This document shows, in pieces, positions 8,181-16,666 of a stretch of DNA of 56,043 bases. Each line of letters begins with the position of its first letter. Within the stretch, counting starts at the first letter, position 1. Both the position numbers and the translations under genes were made by a program. Under the pieces are notes generated by a model. It was not told the origin of the DNA. It worked only from the letters and a program-made list of their open reading frames with translations, and searched no databases. The DNA is from DHVE2 group archaeon. GTDB lineage: Archaea > Thermoplasmatota > Thermoplasmata > Thermoplasmatales > Aciduliprofundaceae. Location of the stretch: the NCBI GenBank assembly GCA_015523125.1, contig WAKX01000013.1:1-56043 (forward strand), given 5' to 3'.

Positions 8181-8203
8181 AATAGTCAGACAGAGGTGAT
8201 GAT

Positions 8204-8866
8204 ATGAAATACCCATACAGCTTTGGAAGCGCCGTCGGCTACTCCATAGTTCTCCTTGTATCACTCTGGTGGCTCCCGGTGCTGGGCCCCATAATAATTG
8301 GATACGTTACCGGCCGAAAAGCTGGAGATCCCCTAAAAGGACTTGTGGCAATGGCCATACCCATAGCTCTCTATTTCGTCATTGTGCAGCTTGTGGCCAT
8401 GGGCTGGGTGCATGTGCCCCACTTGATTCAGGGATATTTCAGTGGATACCTATCTTCCAGCGTCGCAGGAGCGGTTTTCGTGCCCTATGTGAAGCAAACC
8501 TTCGCCATGGGAATGGAGGTAGGAACTAATCTTCTATCGTATCTCTACTATGCTCCCTCGGCGTTCTTCATAATGCTCACCTTCGCCTTCATCGGCGGGG
8601 CGATGAGCAGGCAGGTAATCTTAGAGAGGGGAATTTATCCAACGAAGAGCCGCGTGAGGAATATTCCAGCGAAGAAGGAAAAAATTTCAATGTCTCCTCG
8701 TAAGCAGTCGATCAGCTCTAAGCCTGTGAAGGCCACTAAAGTGAAGAAACACAATAAGGGAGAGAAGGTGAAGAATCTGGAAAAAGAAAACAAATTCGTG
8801 GTTCACGAGATGGACACAAAGAAAACAGTTCCCGTGAAGAAGAAGTACGGGATTACATTTCTCTGA
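8204..8866 (+). CDS. Membrane protein with a basic cytoplasmic tail, unknown function
   Basis: This 220-residue protein has membrane helices at roughly residues 10-36, 45-68, 80-100 and 112-135, then a hydrophilic tail of about 75 residues very rich in Lys, Ser and Pro. I do not recognise a family. The Gly-Pro-Ile-Ile-Ile-Gly-Tyr-Val-Thr-Gly-Arg-Lys segment after the first helix resembles small archaeal membrane proteins with a Gly-rich helix hairpin, but this is a weak resemblance. A GAGGTGAT binding site precedes the ATG. It shares a divergent regulatory region with smc. The Lys-rich tail could contact nucleic acid or acidic proteins at the membrane, which is speculation. Confidence 0.75.
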   Translation: MKYPYSFGSAVGYSIVLLVSLWWLPVLGPIIIGYVTGRKAGDPLKGLVAMAIPIALYFVIVQLVAMGWVHVPHLIQGYFSGYLSSSVAGAVFVPYVKQTFAMGMEVGTNLLSYLYYAPSAFFIMLTFAFIGGAMSRQVILERGIYPTKSRVRNIPAKKEKISMSPRKQSISSKPVKATKVKKHNKGEKVKNLEKENKFVVHEMDTKKTVPVKKKYGITFL

Positions 8867-8928
8867 TTCTCTCAAAATTTTTAAATATTGCCTCGTTATT
8901 CCTTTTTTAGCATATCGGAGGTGAAACC

Positions 8929-9909
8929 ATGGAGAAAAAATGGCTTGTCGTGCTCGTGATTTTACTCTTAGTGGGGGTTGCGTTGGGATATTATTACGTC
9001 TCTTTGGGAAATAAACCGGGGATAAGGGTCCTCGCGGCCGGGAGCCTTGCGGTGCCATTCAAAAAGTTAGCCAATGAGTTTGAGGAAAAATACGGGGTGA
9101 ATGTGTACATAGAGACCGCCGGAAGCATCCAAACGGTGAAAAAGGTGAGCGAACTGGGAATAAAGGCGGACGTGGTAGCCGTCGCCGATTACAAAGCGAT
9201 TGTGAATTATCTCATGCCAAAGTACACCGACTGGTACGCTAAATTTGCGGAGAATTCTCTCGTTATTGTGTACACAAATCATAGCAAATACGGCTCGCAA
9301 ATCAACGGGAGCAACTGGATGGACATAATGAAAAAAGATGTGCGCATCGGATTCTCTTCGCCCAACGACGACCCGTGCGGGTATCGCGCGGTGATGATGT
9401 TCTACCTCGCCGAATTGAAATACGGGAACGGAATATTCGAGAGTGTGGTGGAAAATAACACCGCGATCGAGGAGAAGAATGGCACCATTATTGTCCCTCC
9501 CGATTCTTCCCTCCTGAACCACACGGGAAGGGTGTTTATAAAGCAGAAATCAGTGAGTCTCCTTGCGGATTTGGAGACGGGAAACATAGATTACGCGATT
9601 GAATACAGATCCGTGGCGAAGCAGCACGGGCTTCCCTTCATCGAACTTCCAGATGATATCAATCTCTCCAACTCCTCTTTCGATTCTTTCTACGGGAATG
9701 CGGTGGTTAAGCTGGCGGACGGAACGGAAATCAATGGAAGCGCCATAAACTACGGGGTAACGGTGCCCAACAACGCTCCTCATCCTCATGAAGCTTACCA
9801 ATTCGTGAAGATGCTCCTCGGGAAAGAGGGCAAGATAATATTGGAAGATTGCGGACAGATACCCATAACCGAATACTACGGGAACGTGCCACCGGAGGTA
9901 AAGGAATGA
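8929..9909 (+). CDS. wtpA: Tungstate/molybdate ABC transporter, substrate-binding protein
   Basis: This 326-residue lipid- or membrane-anchored binding protein has an N-terminal hydrophobic segment at about 5-28. The mature domain opens with Leu-Ala-Ala-Gly-Ser-Leu-Ala-Val-Pro-Phe, typical of WtpA/ModA. Also visible are Val-Ala-Asp-Tyr, Ser-Ser-Pro-Asn-Asp-Asp-Pro-Cys-Gly-Tyr-Arg-Ala and the late Ala-Ile-Glu-Tyr-Arg-Ser-Val-Ala block of the oxyanion site. WtpA captures tungstate outside the cell for WtpBC. The start follows a GGAGGTGA site and a TATA-like box near 8878-8888. It leads a three-gene operon whose next start overlaps its stop. Confidence 0.92.
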   Translation: MEKKWLVVLVILLLVGVALGYYYVSLGNKPGIRVLAAGSLAVPFKKLANEFEEKYGVNVYIETAGSIQTVKKVSELGIKADVVAVADYKAIVNYLMPKYTDWYAKFAENSLVIVYTNHSKYGSQINGSNWMDIMKKDVRIGFSSPNDDPCGYRAVMMFYLAELKYGNGIFESVVENNTAIEEKNGTIIVPPDSSLLNHTGRVFIKQKSVSLLADLETGNIDYAIEYRSVAKQHGLPFIELPDDINLSNSSFDSFYGNAVVKLADGTEINGSAINYGVTVPNNAPHPHEAYQFVKMLLGKEGKIILEDCGQIPITEYYGNVPPEVKE

Positions 9910-10883
9910 AGAATCTTCTTATTTATTCTCTTTTTCTTCTCTTAGCTTTTCCCTTCGGTGCTTGGCCTTTCATTAGCGCGTCTTTTATTGTGTTTTTCCA
10001 CTATTTTTATGTCTCTCATGATAAGAGAGCATTCGTCTTTCTCATTTCTTCCATTTTTTCCCTTCTCTATCTGCCATTGGCGATAATATCCATAATCATT
10101 CTCGTATTCATCGCCGACGACGAACCATTCATCAAAGTTTCGGTTTTTCTCTCGGCTCTCATTCTCATATTCATACTTTTCCCCATAGTTTATCTCTTCG
10201 TCATTGCGCCTCCAACATCAATTTCCGAGCCTTTGATATCCGTGATTGTAACGAGCATTGTGGCAGCCTCAATATCTACACTTATAGGCATATTCTTCTC
10301 TCTCCCCTTAGGATACATCATGGCCCGGAGGGACTTCGCGGGTAAGGGATTTATCGAAGGACTCATAGATGTTCCCATAGTGATTCCCCACACCGTCGCC
10401 GGTATTCTTATTCTCCTCATATTCGGCTCATCGGGGATAATCGGGGCTCCACTGGAGTCAATTGGGATAAAATTTTACTACGCTTTGCCGGGGATAATCG
10501 TTGCGATGCTATTCGTTAGCATTCCTTTCCTCATAAATCAGGTGAGAAACGGCATAGAAAAAGTAGACGAGAGATACGAGTACGTGGCGATGAACTTGGG
10601 TGCGTCGAGAACACGAGCATTCTTAGACGTGGTGCTTCCGCAGATTAAGAAGAATATACTTTCCGGTTCTATTAATTCTTGGGCCCGAGCAATGAGCGAG
10701 TTCGGCGCAGTTATAATGATTGCCTTCTACCCCATGGTTGCGCCCACCTACATTTATTATCTCTTTTCAAATTTCGGGCTCAAAGCCTCGCTTCCCGCCA
10801 CGTCGTTTCTCCTTGTGGTGACCCTTTCAATATTCGTGATCCTTCGCGTTATATCTGGGAGGTACTCCGATGTTAGAGATTAA
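9906..10883 (+). CDS. wtpB: Tungstate/molybdate ABC transporter, permease
   Basis: This 325-residue permease has the ABC-permease EAA loop (Ala-Met-Asn-Leu-Gly-Ala-Ser-Arg-Thr-Arg-Ala-Phe) at about residues 230-241, which docks on WtpC. Pro-Leu-Gly-Tyr-Ile-Met-Ala-Arg-Arg near residue 140 opens the conserved domain. The start ATG overlaps the wtpA stop (ATGA). Typical WtpB is about 250 residues. This one has roughly 75 extra N-terminal residues forming about three additional membrane helices, of unknown purpose. The 3' end overlaps wtpC by 14 bases. Confidence 0.9.
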   Translation: MKNLLIYSLFLLLAFPFGAWPFISASFIVFFHYFYVSHDKRAFVFLISSIFSLLYLPLAIISIIILVFIADDEPFIKVSVFLSALILIFILFPIVYLFVIAPPTSISEPLISVIVTSIVAASISTLIGIFFSLPLGYIMARRDFAGKGFIEGLIDVPIVIPHTVAGILILLIFGSSGIIGAPLESIGIKFYYALPGIIVAMLFVSIPFLINQVRNGIEKVDERYEYVAMNLGASRTRAFLDVVLPQIKKNILSGSINSWARAMSEFGAVIMIAFYPMVAPTYIYYLFSNFGLKASLPATSFLLVVTLSIFVILRVISGRYSDVRD

Positions 10884-11901
10884 AAATTTGCTGGTGGAAC
10901 TCAAAGACATAAAAATCGAAATCCCGCATCTTTTGGTGGAGAAGGGAGATTATATGGCGCTGATGGGAACCAGCGGCGCCGGCAAAACCGTTTTAGTGGA
11001 GTCCATAGCTGGATTTTACCCTCTCACGAGGGGAGAGATTTATATAAACAACGAAAGAATAGACACGAAACCGCCCAATAAGAGAAACATTGCCATAGTG
11101 TATCAGGATTTCATGCTCTTTCCCCACATGACCGTAGAGGAGAACATAAAATACCCTTTGAAAATCAGAAAAAAAAGAGAGGATATAAGAGAAATTGCCG
11201 AACTTTTGGGAATCGAGAATCTCCTTGATAGATATCCCCGAACCCTAAGTGGGGGCGAGTTGCAGCGCTGCGCCCTCGCCCGGGCGCTTGTTTTGAACCC
11301 GGAGATTCTGCTCTTGGACGAGCCCCTCTCTTCGTTAGACAGAAAAAATCGGGAAAACATGAGAAAATTGGTTAAGGATGTGGTGAGGGAATTAGGGGTG
11401 GAAGTGATTCACATAACCCATGACATAGAGACTGCATGGCTCATGGCTAATAAGGTTGCAATAATGCACAACGGCAAGTTAGTTCAGATTGGTACAATCG
11501 ATGAGGTCTTCTCAAAGCCCAACCCAGAGTTCGTGGCGGATTTTGTGGACGCGAACATTCTACGAGGAGAAGTTATCGGAACCGAGGACTCTCTCACAGC
11601 GGTTAAGGTGGGGAACGAGAGGATATACATATCCGAAATGGCAAAGGGCAAAGTTCTCCTCTCCATACGGCCGGAAAACATAATCGTGGCAAAAAACAAA
11701 ATGGAGAGTTCCATGCGTAATGCTATCAGGGGAAAGATAATCGAGATGGAAAATAGAGGCACCACGGTGAGATTGCGGCTCCAGTTTCAAGGATTCTCCC
11801 TGCTATCAGTCCTCACTCCCAACGCGATTCACGCTCTTTCTCTAAAAGAAGGAGACGAGGTTTTCGTTTATTTCAAGGCCTCCAGCGTGCGGGTGGTTTG
11901 A
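10870..11901 (+). CDS. wtpC: Tungstate/molybdate ABC transporter, ATPase
   Basis: This is a 343-residue ABC ATPase. Walker A Gly-Thr-Ser-Gly-Ala-Gly-Lys-Thr is at 33-40, the Q-loop Tyr-Gln-Asp at 78-80, the signature Leu-Ser-Gly-Gly-Glu at 126-130 and Walker B Ile-Leu-Leu-Leu-Asp-Glu at 146-151. The switch His is near 182. Residues from about 235 form a TOBE/Mop-like domain, which in this family can bind oxyanion and inhibit transport. It is the last gene of wtpABC, and a T-run at about 11920-11926 follows. Confidence 0.93.
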   Translation: MLEIKNLLVELKDIKIEIPHLLVEKGDYMALMGTSGAGKTVLVESIAGFYPLTRGEIYINNERIDTKPPNKRNIAIVYQDFMLFPHMTVEENIKYPLKIRKKREDIREIAELLGIENLLDRYPRTLSGGELQRCALARALVLNPEILLLDEPLSSLDRKNRENMRKLVKDVVRELGVEVIHITHDIETAWLMANKVAIMHNGKLVQIGTIDEVFSKPNPEFVADFVDANILRGEVIGTEDSLTAVKVGNERIYISEMAKGKVLLSIRPENIIVAKNKMESSMRNAIRGKIIEMENRGTTVRLRLQFQGFSLLSVLTPNAIHALSLKEGDEVFVYFKASSVRVV

Positions 11902-11946
11902 TAGAACCAAAACGTATATCTATTTTTTATGAGATACTGAGGTATA

Positions 11947-12390
11947 ATGGAGGTGTGTGATAATAACAGGATTAAAAACAGTGCTTATGATAAATATCTC
12001 TCAACTGTTAGGTGGGGAACTGCAATTATTTTCGCATTGGTGGTATTGTTAATAGTGATTTTTCTAGCGATGGGATATTATTTTATTGCGGCGTTGTTTG
12101 GTACTATAGTTGGTATATTTTTGCCATTACTGTTGATGCCACTGCAAAAAGGGGTGAATACTCTCCCACCCATGTGGATTTGCTACAATGGGGAATACAT
12201 AACCTTCAAATTTCGACACTCAGAGAAAAAAGTGAAAATAAACAGCATTACCTATGTACATGCAATACGTTCCCGAAAGGATTGGATTATTGTTAAGATA
12301 TCTACATCTTCCAAAGAATCATTTGAAATAATCGTGGACAGAAAAACTTACGAATTTCTTGATAAATGCATTTTTGAGAAAATGAATTGA
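11947..12390 (+). CDS. Two-TM protein with a PH-like cytoplasmic domain, unknown function
   Basis: This 147-residue protein has a membrane hairpin at about residues 25-48 and 50-70, then a beta-rich domain (about 78-145) with alternating Trp/Tyr/Ile strands that looks like a bacterial PH-type domain. Its role is unknown. A TATA-like box at about 11912-11919 suggests a leaderless start at 11947; an in-frame GTG at 11953 is an alternative. Its architecture resembles the broken gene at 23133-23766. It is convergent with the next gene, 7 bases apart. Confidence 0.7.
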   Translation: MEVCDNNRIKNSAYDKYLSTVRWGTAIIFALVVLLIVIFLAMGYYFIAALFGTIVGIFLPLLLMPLQKGVNTLPPMWICYNGEYITFKFRHSEKKVKINSITYVHAIRSRKDWIIVKISTSSKESFEIIVDRKTYEFLDKCIFEKMN

Positions 12391-12397
12391 AAAATTG

Positions 12398-13372
12398 TTA
12401 TATCTCGCTTATCACTGCCTCTTTGGAGTGAGAGGAATACATCAGAGCCAAGATTTTGTTCTCATTTCCCATTATCCCCTTTTCGTACCAGCCGGTTGTG
12501 CTCTCGTAAATTTTCTCCTTTGTAATTTCAAGCTTTTCGTTGAGTAGGTAAATTGCAGGATGCTCGTTTATCTCGCCCAGTGCGATTATTCTCTCATCTT
12601 TTGCAAATATATGAATGATAGCGCCCTCTCCCAAAACGATTTCTTTTTTCACTTCTCCCCGCGCATTTATTTTAACAATGCACGCCTTGTTCTTTTTTGA
12701 GCCCCCAATGAAGAAACTTTGGTTGTGTTCGTACATTGAATAGATCAGAAAATCTTCGATTTCTCTAGCCCATATGACCCCCATGTTTTCATCTTTTCTG
12801 ATGATTCTCCCATTCCATTTATTTCCATCCGAGTAAGAATACGATAGAGCGCCTCGAGTTAATGCCCCAGCAAATATGTCATCGTGCGCCCCGTAGAACC
12901 ATCTTTTTTCGATTTCCAAATTCTTATTTACACTGAGAATAAAAACCGACTTCTTCCCTTGTTTTTCAGTTTCTCCGAAGATGTAGAAATTCTCTTTTTC
13001 CTCGAGTATATCGTATATGGCATCGTTCCCTCCGATTTTATAGCTTCTCTCATTTAATTTGTTTCCGTTTTTATCCACCATTAGTACATATCCTTCCCAC
13101 CCCTCTCCTCCATGCGCCGTCGCTTTCCCGTGCGCGTTTCCTCCAATGAGATATCCTTTCTCTGTTTTTAGTATTCTCCGTGCCTCGTATTCATCCTCTC
13201 CGCCATAATTTTTCTGCCATATCACATTCCCATCGGAATCAATCTTGATGAGAACAATTTCGTATTTTCCATCGTTTTTCGTATTTCCAACGAGCACCCA
13301 TGATTTTCCCTCGGGTATCCCATCGCAAAAAATGGTATCTTCGCCAAGAGAGAATATTCTGCGGAATGCCAT
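12398..13372 (-). CDS. Cytoplasmic beta-propeller-like protein, unknown function
   Basis: This 324-residue protein is made of repeated strands of the type Gly-Tyr-Leu-Ile-Gly-Gly, Phe-Tyr-Ile-Phe-Gly-Glu and Phe-Phe-Ile-Gly-Gly-Ser. They alternate with Asp-xx-Gly-Asn-xx-Trp-xx-Asn-Tyr-Gly-Gly segments (Ile-Asp-Ser-Asp-Gly-Asn-Val-Ile-Trp-Gln-Lys at about 45-55), the pattern of PQQ/Kelch-like propellers of roughly six blades. No signal peptide or membrane helix is seen, so it is probably cytoplasmic, unusual for this repeat type. A TATA-like box near 13395-13405 suggests a leaderless ATG at 13372. Ligand and partners are unknown. Confidence 0.78.
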   Translation of the reverse strand: MAFRRIFSLGEDTIFCDGIPEGKSWVLVGNTKNDGKYEIVLIKIDSDGNVIWQKNYGGEDEYEARRILKTEKGYLIGGNAHGKATAHGGEGWEGYVLMVDKNGNKLNERSYKIGGNDAIYDILEEKENFYIFGETEKQGKKSVFILSVNKNLEIEKRWFYGAHDDIFAGALTRGALSYSYSDGNKWNGRIIRKDENMGVIWAREIEDFLIYSMYEHNQSFFIGGSKKNKACIVKINARGEVKKEIVLGEGAIIHIFAKDERIIALGEINEHPAIYLLNEKLEITKEKIYESTTGWYEKGIMGNENKILALMYSSHSKEAVISEI

Positions 13373-13450
13373 TTTTGCTGATTACGTTATTCGGAATAAA
13401 TAATTTTTCCCACCGACATCTTTAAATCGTTATGTTCATTCAGGAATATC

Positions 13451-14383
13451 GTGAAGGACAGATTTGGAAGGCCGGTGAATAGCATTCGAGTTTCCGTGAC
13501 GGAGGATTGCAACCTGCGCTGCTTCTACTGCCATCGCGAGGGGGAATGGCATAGACACACGAAGGAAATGAGTCCCGAGGAAATAGAGAGAATTTTGAGA
13601 ATTGCGAGAAAATTAGATATACGAAAGGTGAAGTTCACGGGCGGAGAGCCGCTGGTACGGGAGGATATCGTGGAAATCGTGGAAAGGGCGGCAAAGATAA
13701 TGGACAGGGATGTCTCGCTCACAACCAACGGCACGCTTCTGAAAAAATATGCAGCGCAACTCAAACAAGCGGGATTGATGAGGGTAAACATAAGCTTCGA
13801 CACTATGAGCGAAGAGAAATACGAGAGAATAACCGGTTTACCGTATCTTCCGAATGTTATCGAAGGAATACGAGAAGCGGTAAAATTCTTCTATCCGGTT
13901 AAGCTCAACATGGTTCTTTTACGCGGGATAAACGACGATGAAATCGAAGATATGATTCGCTTCTCCGCCGAAACGGGAGTGATTCTCCAGATAATCGAAC
14001 TGGAAGCGCCCGTGGAGAAAGAGCAAACGGGATTCTTCCGAAAGTACCATCTTAACCCGAAATTCATTGAGGAGCATCTGGAGAAGATTGCAGAGAAAAT
14101 AGAATACAACGAATTGCATCGCCGTAGACGGTACATATTCAACTTCTCCGGAAAACGAGCTGAGGTGGAGATTGTTAGACCCATGCACAACAGCGAATTC
14201 TGCATGAATTGTACGAGAATACGATTGACCAGCGACGGAAAATTGAAACCCTGTTTACTCAGGGACGATAATTTAGTGGATATTCTCACACCCATGCGCG
14301 AAGGAGCGGGGGACGATGAGCTCTTGGAATTATTCAAAGAGGCCATAATGAAAAGAGAACCGTATTGGAAACCTGAAAGGTAA
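13451..14383 (+). CDS. moaA: GTP 3',8-cyclase (molybdenum/tungsten cofactor synthesis)
   Basis: This 310-residue MoaA makes the first intermediate of molybdopterin from GTP. The N-terminal radical SAM cluster motif is Cys20-x3-Cys24-x2-Cys27. The C-terminal substrate-binding cluster is Cys251-x2-Cys254-x13-Cys268 in Phe-Cys-Met-Asn-Cys-Thr-Arg-Ile-Arg-Leu-Thr-Ser-Asp-Gly. Gly-Gly-Glu-Pro follows the first cluster. The start is GTG, chosen because a TATA-like TTTAAAT at 13422-13428 makes it leaderless and because the family begins Asp-x-Phe-Gly-Arg. The C-terminal Gly-Gly tail common in MoaA is absent: the protein ends Tyr-Trp-Lys-Pro-Glu-Arg. Confidence 0.93.
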   Translation: MKDRFGRPVNSIRVSVTEDCNLRCFYCHREGEWHRHTKEMSPEEIERILRIARKLDIRKVKFTGGEPLVREDIVEIVERAAKIMDRDVSLTTNGTLLKKYAAQLKQAGLMRVNISFDTMSEEKYERITGLPYLPNVIEGIREAVKFFYPVKLNMVLLRGINDDEIEDMIRFSAETGVILQIIELEAPVEKEQTGFFRKYHLNPKFIEEHLEKIAEKIEYNELHRRRRYIFNFSGKRAEVEIVRPMHNSEFCMNCTRIRLTSDGKLKPCLLRDDNLVDILTPMREGAGDDELLELFKEAIMKREPYWKPER

Positions 14384-14411
14384 AATAATACAAAACCATG
14401 CCTTATTCCAC

Positions 14412-15221
14412 ATGCGAATCTCATCTACATCTTCGCTGGTACTACTCCTCATGTTCCTTTTCATCTCAATCGCAATTAGCGTTGGAAACCTGAACTACGA
14501 TTATTCCATCGTTAATTCCCATCCACCCACCGAGGTCGCTCCTCCCGGCGGTGGCAATTTTTACATGGGTCCATATCTTACATGGCTCACCATTGGAGTT
14601 CTTTACACACTCATAATCGTGGCGATAGTGGGCGCGTTGCTGCTCAGAAAAAAACTCGGGAAATCGATTTTGGAGGACATAATTGGCAATTTTATTGCTC
14701 TCATTATACTTTTGGGCGGCGTCTTCGCTCTGCTCTTCTTGGCGAATAAAATCAGCATATCCACCTCATCCAAGCCCGTGCAGCCCGCGGGAGGATTTCC
14801 AATCGGAGTCGTTATTTTCTACGCTTCTTTCATTCTCTTAATTGGCATTTTGTTCTACGCCGTACTGAGAAATCTGAAGAGAAAGGAGAAAGGGGAAAAG
14901 GTGGAAGAGAAGGAGATTAAAAAATACGTGGAGCAGGCCATATACACCGTTCAATTGGGGGACGATGTGCGCAGCGCCATCCTGCGAGCGTACAAAGAGA
15001 TGGAGAACATGATTCATGCAATTCGGGCCTCTGAGAAAAAGCATTACACACCGAGGGAATTCGAAGATTTCGTGCTGAAAAATTTCGAAATATCCGAAGA
15101 TCCTGTTAAGAGACTCGTGTCCCTCTTCGAGACCGCAAGGTACAGCAAGCATGAGATGAGAGAAGAAGATAGAAAGAACGCCATTTCCGCACTGGAGGCG
15201 ATAAGGCATGAACTATCTTGA
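14412..15221 (+). CDS. Membrane protein with C-terminal DUF4129-like domain
   Basis: This 269-residue protein has membrane helices at about 7-25, 55-80, 88-112 and 128-152. The cytoplasmic region has the DUF4129 pattern: Ala-Ile-Leu-Arg-Ala-Tyr-Lys-Glu-Met near 195, Tyr-Thr-Pro-Arg-Glu-Phe near 215 and Leu-Phe-Glu-Thr-Ala-Arg-Tyr-Ser near 242. DUF4129 proteins routinely sit with MoxR and DUF58 genes, as here. The next gene starts inside its last codons (14-base overlap), so it begins a five-gene operon. The function is unknown, probably envelope-related. Confidence 0.82.
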   Translation: MRISSTSSLVLLLMFLFISIAISVGNLNYDYSIVNSHPPTEVAPPGGGNFYMGPYLTWLTIGVLYTLIIVAIVGALLLRKKLGKSILEDIIGNFIALIILLGGVFALLFLANKISISTSSKPVQPAGGFPIGVVIFYASFILLIGILFYAVLRNLKRKEKGEKVEEKEIKKYVEQAIYTVQLGDDVRSAILRAYKEMENMIHAIRASEKKHYTPREFEDFVLKNFEISEDPVKRLVSLFETARYSKHEMREEDRKNAISALEAIRHELS

Positions 15222-15735
15222 GAAAGTCATGGTGAAATTTTTAATTTATTCTCTTTTCCTCGTCATCTTGATATTTTTCATCTCCCGGGCCATGTTCATA
15301 AATTTGGGCGCGGACGTTTATCTCCTCTACGTGTCCATACTCGCAGTCATATACATTCCTGTATCCCTCATAAGCGGGGCTTGGAGAAAAAACAAAAAAG
15401 AAGAGAAAGAGGATAAGGAGGATGTTTTAGTGGTGAATGAGATTCAACATTTCAGGGAGGTTGTGGAAAAGGCGCTCAACGGGAATCCCGTGGCCCAGAG
15501 GAATGTGGAGATGCGCATTCTCACCATGGCCGAGGTGAACCTTAAAATCAGGTACGACTTATCTGATAAAGAGCTCCGTATGAAATTCGGAAATGGGGAA
15601 TTTATGAGGGAGCACATGGGACACGCAGGCGAGATAATCGCCAAATTCTACAGGCGCAGACATGATTTGAACGTTCCCGTTCCAAAGGAAGAGTTCAAGA
15701 GAGATGTGGAAGAAGTATTGGAGGCGATGAGATGA
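15208..15735 (+). CDS. MoxR-cluster membrane protein, unknown function
   Basis: This 175-residue protein has two N-terminal membrane helices (about 9-27 and 33-54), a Lys/Glu-rich linker, and a helical cytoplasmic domain with Asn-Gly-Asn-Pro-Val-Ala-Gln-Arg-Asn-Val-Glu near 95. Small proteins of this layout recur between DUF4129 and MoxR genes. It overlaps both neighbours (14 bases before, 4 after), so its production is coupled to the complex. Confidence 0.8.
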   Translation: MNYLEKVMVKFLIYSLFLVILIFFISRAMFINLGADVYLLYVSILAVIYIPVSLISGAWRKNKKEEKEDKEDVLVVNEIQHFREVVEKALNGNPVAQRNVEMRILTMAEVNLKIRYDLSDKELRMKFGNGEFMREHMGHAGEIIAKFYRRRHDLNVPVPKEEFKRDVEEVLEAMR

Positions 15736-16664
15736 ACGAAAAAATAGAGAGCATAATGAACGAGGTGAAGAAGGTAATAGTTGGAAAAGACGAGGTTCTG
15801 AGGCAGGTGATGTACGCCCTGCTCTCCGGAGGGCATATTCTCTTCGAGGATAACCCCGGGCTTGCAAAGACCCTAATTGCGAGGTCATTCTCTCAGGCAA
15901 TCGGGTTTAAGTTCAAGAGGGTGCAGTTCACTCCGGACCTGCTGCCCAGCGACATAACGGGCACTTATATCTACGACCGAAAAACTGGAGAGTTCAAATT
16001 CATGCAGGGCCCGGTCTTCACGAACTTATTGCTCGCGGACGAAATAAACCGTGCTCCGCCGAAGACTCAGGCCGCGTTGCTGGAAGCGATGCAGGAGAAG
16101 CAGGTGACGGTGGAGGGAGAGACTTATCATCTCGAGGAACCTTTCGTCGTGATAGCCACGCAGAACCCCATCGAGTACGAAGGAACTTATCCACTTCCGG
16201 AAGCCCAGCTTGACAGATTCTTGGTGAAGTTGAGCATCGGATACCCTGATTTTTACGGCGAGATGGAAATACTGAAAAGGAGAATCGAGTGGAAAAAGGA
16301 TGAAATCCAGTTGCAGCAGGTGGCAACGGTGGAGGATATTCTTCAAATGAGAAAAGAAGTGGAAGAGGTGTTCATCGACGACGATGTTTTGGATTATCTT
16401 CTCCGCATAGTTCGGGCAACCCGGGAGAACGTGCAGGTGGAAGTGGGCGCATCCCCGCGAGGCTCAATAGCGGTTATGAAGTTAGCAAGGGCGAGAGCGT
16501 ACGTTTTGGGTAGGGATTACGTCATACCCGACGACGTGAAATCTGTGACGAGAATTGCGTTGGTGCATCGCATAATCCTCAAGCCCGAGCCGTGGATTCG
16601 CGGAGTGCGGCCAAGGGATGTTCTCGAGGATATCCTTAAAAAATTGCCCGTGCCCAAGGTGTAG
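15732..16664 (+). CDS. MoxR-type AAA+ ATPase
   Basis: This is a 310-residue MoxR ATPase. Walker A Asp-Asn-Pro-Gly-Leu-Ala-Lys-Thr is at 40-47, Walker B Leu-Leu-Ala-Asp-Glu-Ile-Asn-Arg-Ala at about 99-107, and sensor I Ala-Thr-Gln-Asn-Pro near 138. The C-terminal lid has the family block Gly-Ala-Ser-Pro-Arg-Gly. MoxR proteins act as chaperone-like ATPases that activate or insert metal into partners carrying VWA or DUF58 domains. Start ATGA overlaps the stop of the preceding gene. Confidence 0.93.
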   Translation: MNEKIESIMNEVKKVIVGKDEVLRQVMYALLSGGHILFEDNPGLAKTLIARSFSQAIGFKFKRVQFTPDLLPSDITGTYIYDRKTGEFKFMQGPVFTNLLLADEINRAPPKTQAALLEAMQEKQVTVEGETYHLEEPFVVIATQNPIEYEGTYPLPEAQLDRFLVKLSIGYPDFYGEMEILKRRIEWKKDEIQLQQVATVEDILQMRKEVEEVFIDDDVLDYLLRIVRATRENVQVEVGASPRGSIAVMKLARARAYVLGRDYVIPDDVKSVTRIALVHRIILKPEPWIRGVRPRDVLEDILKKLPVPKV

Positions 16665-16666
16665 GA

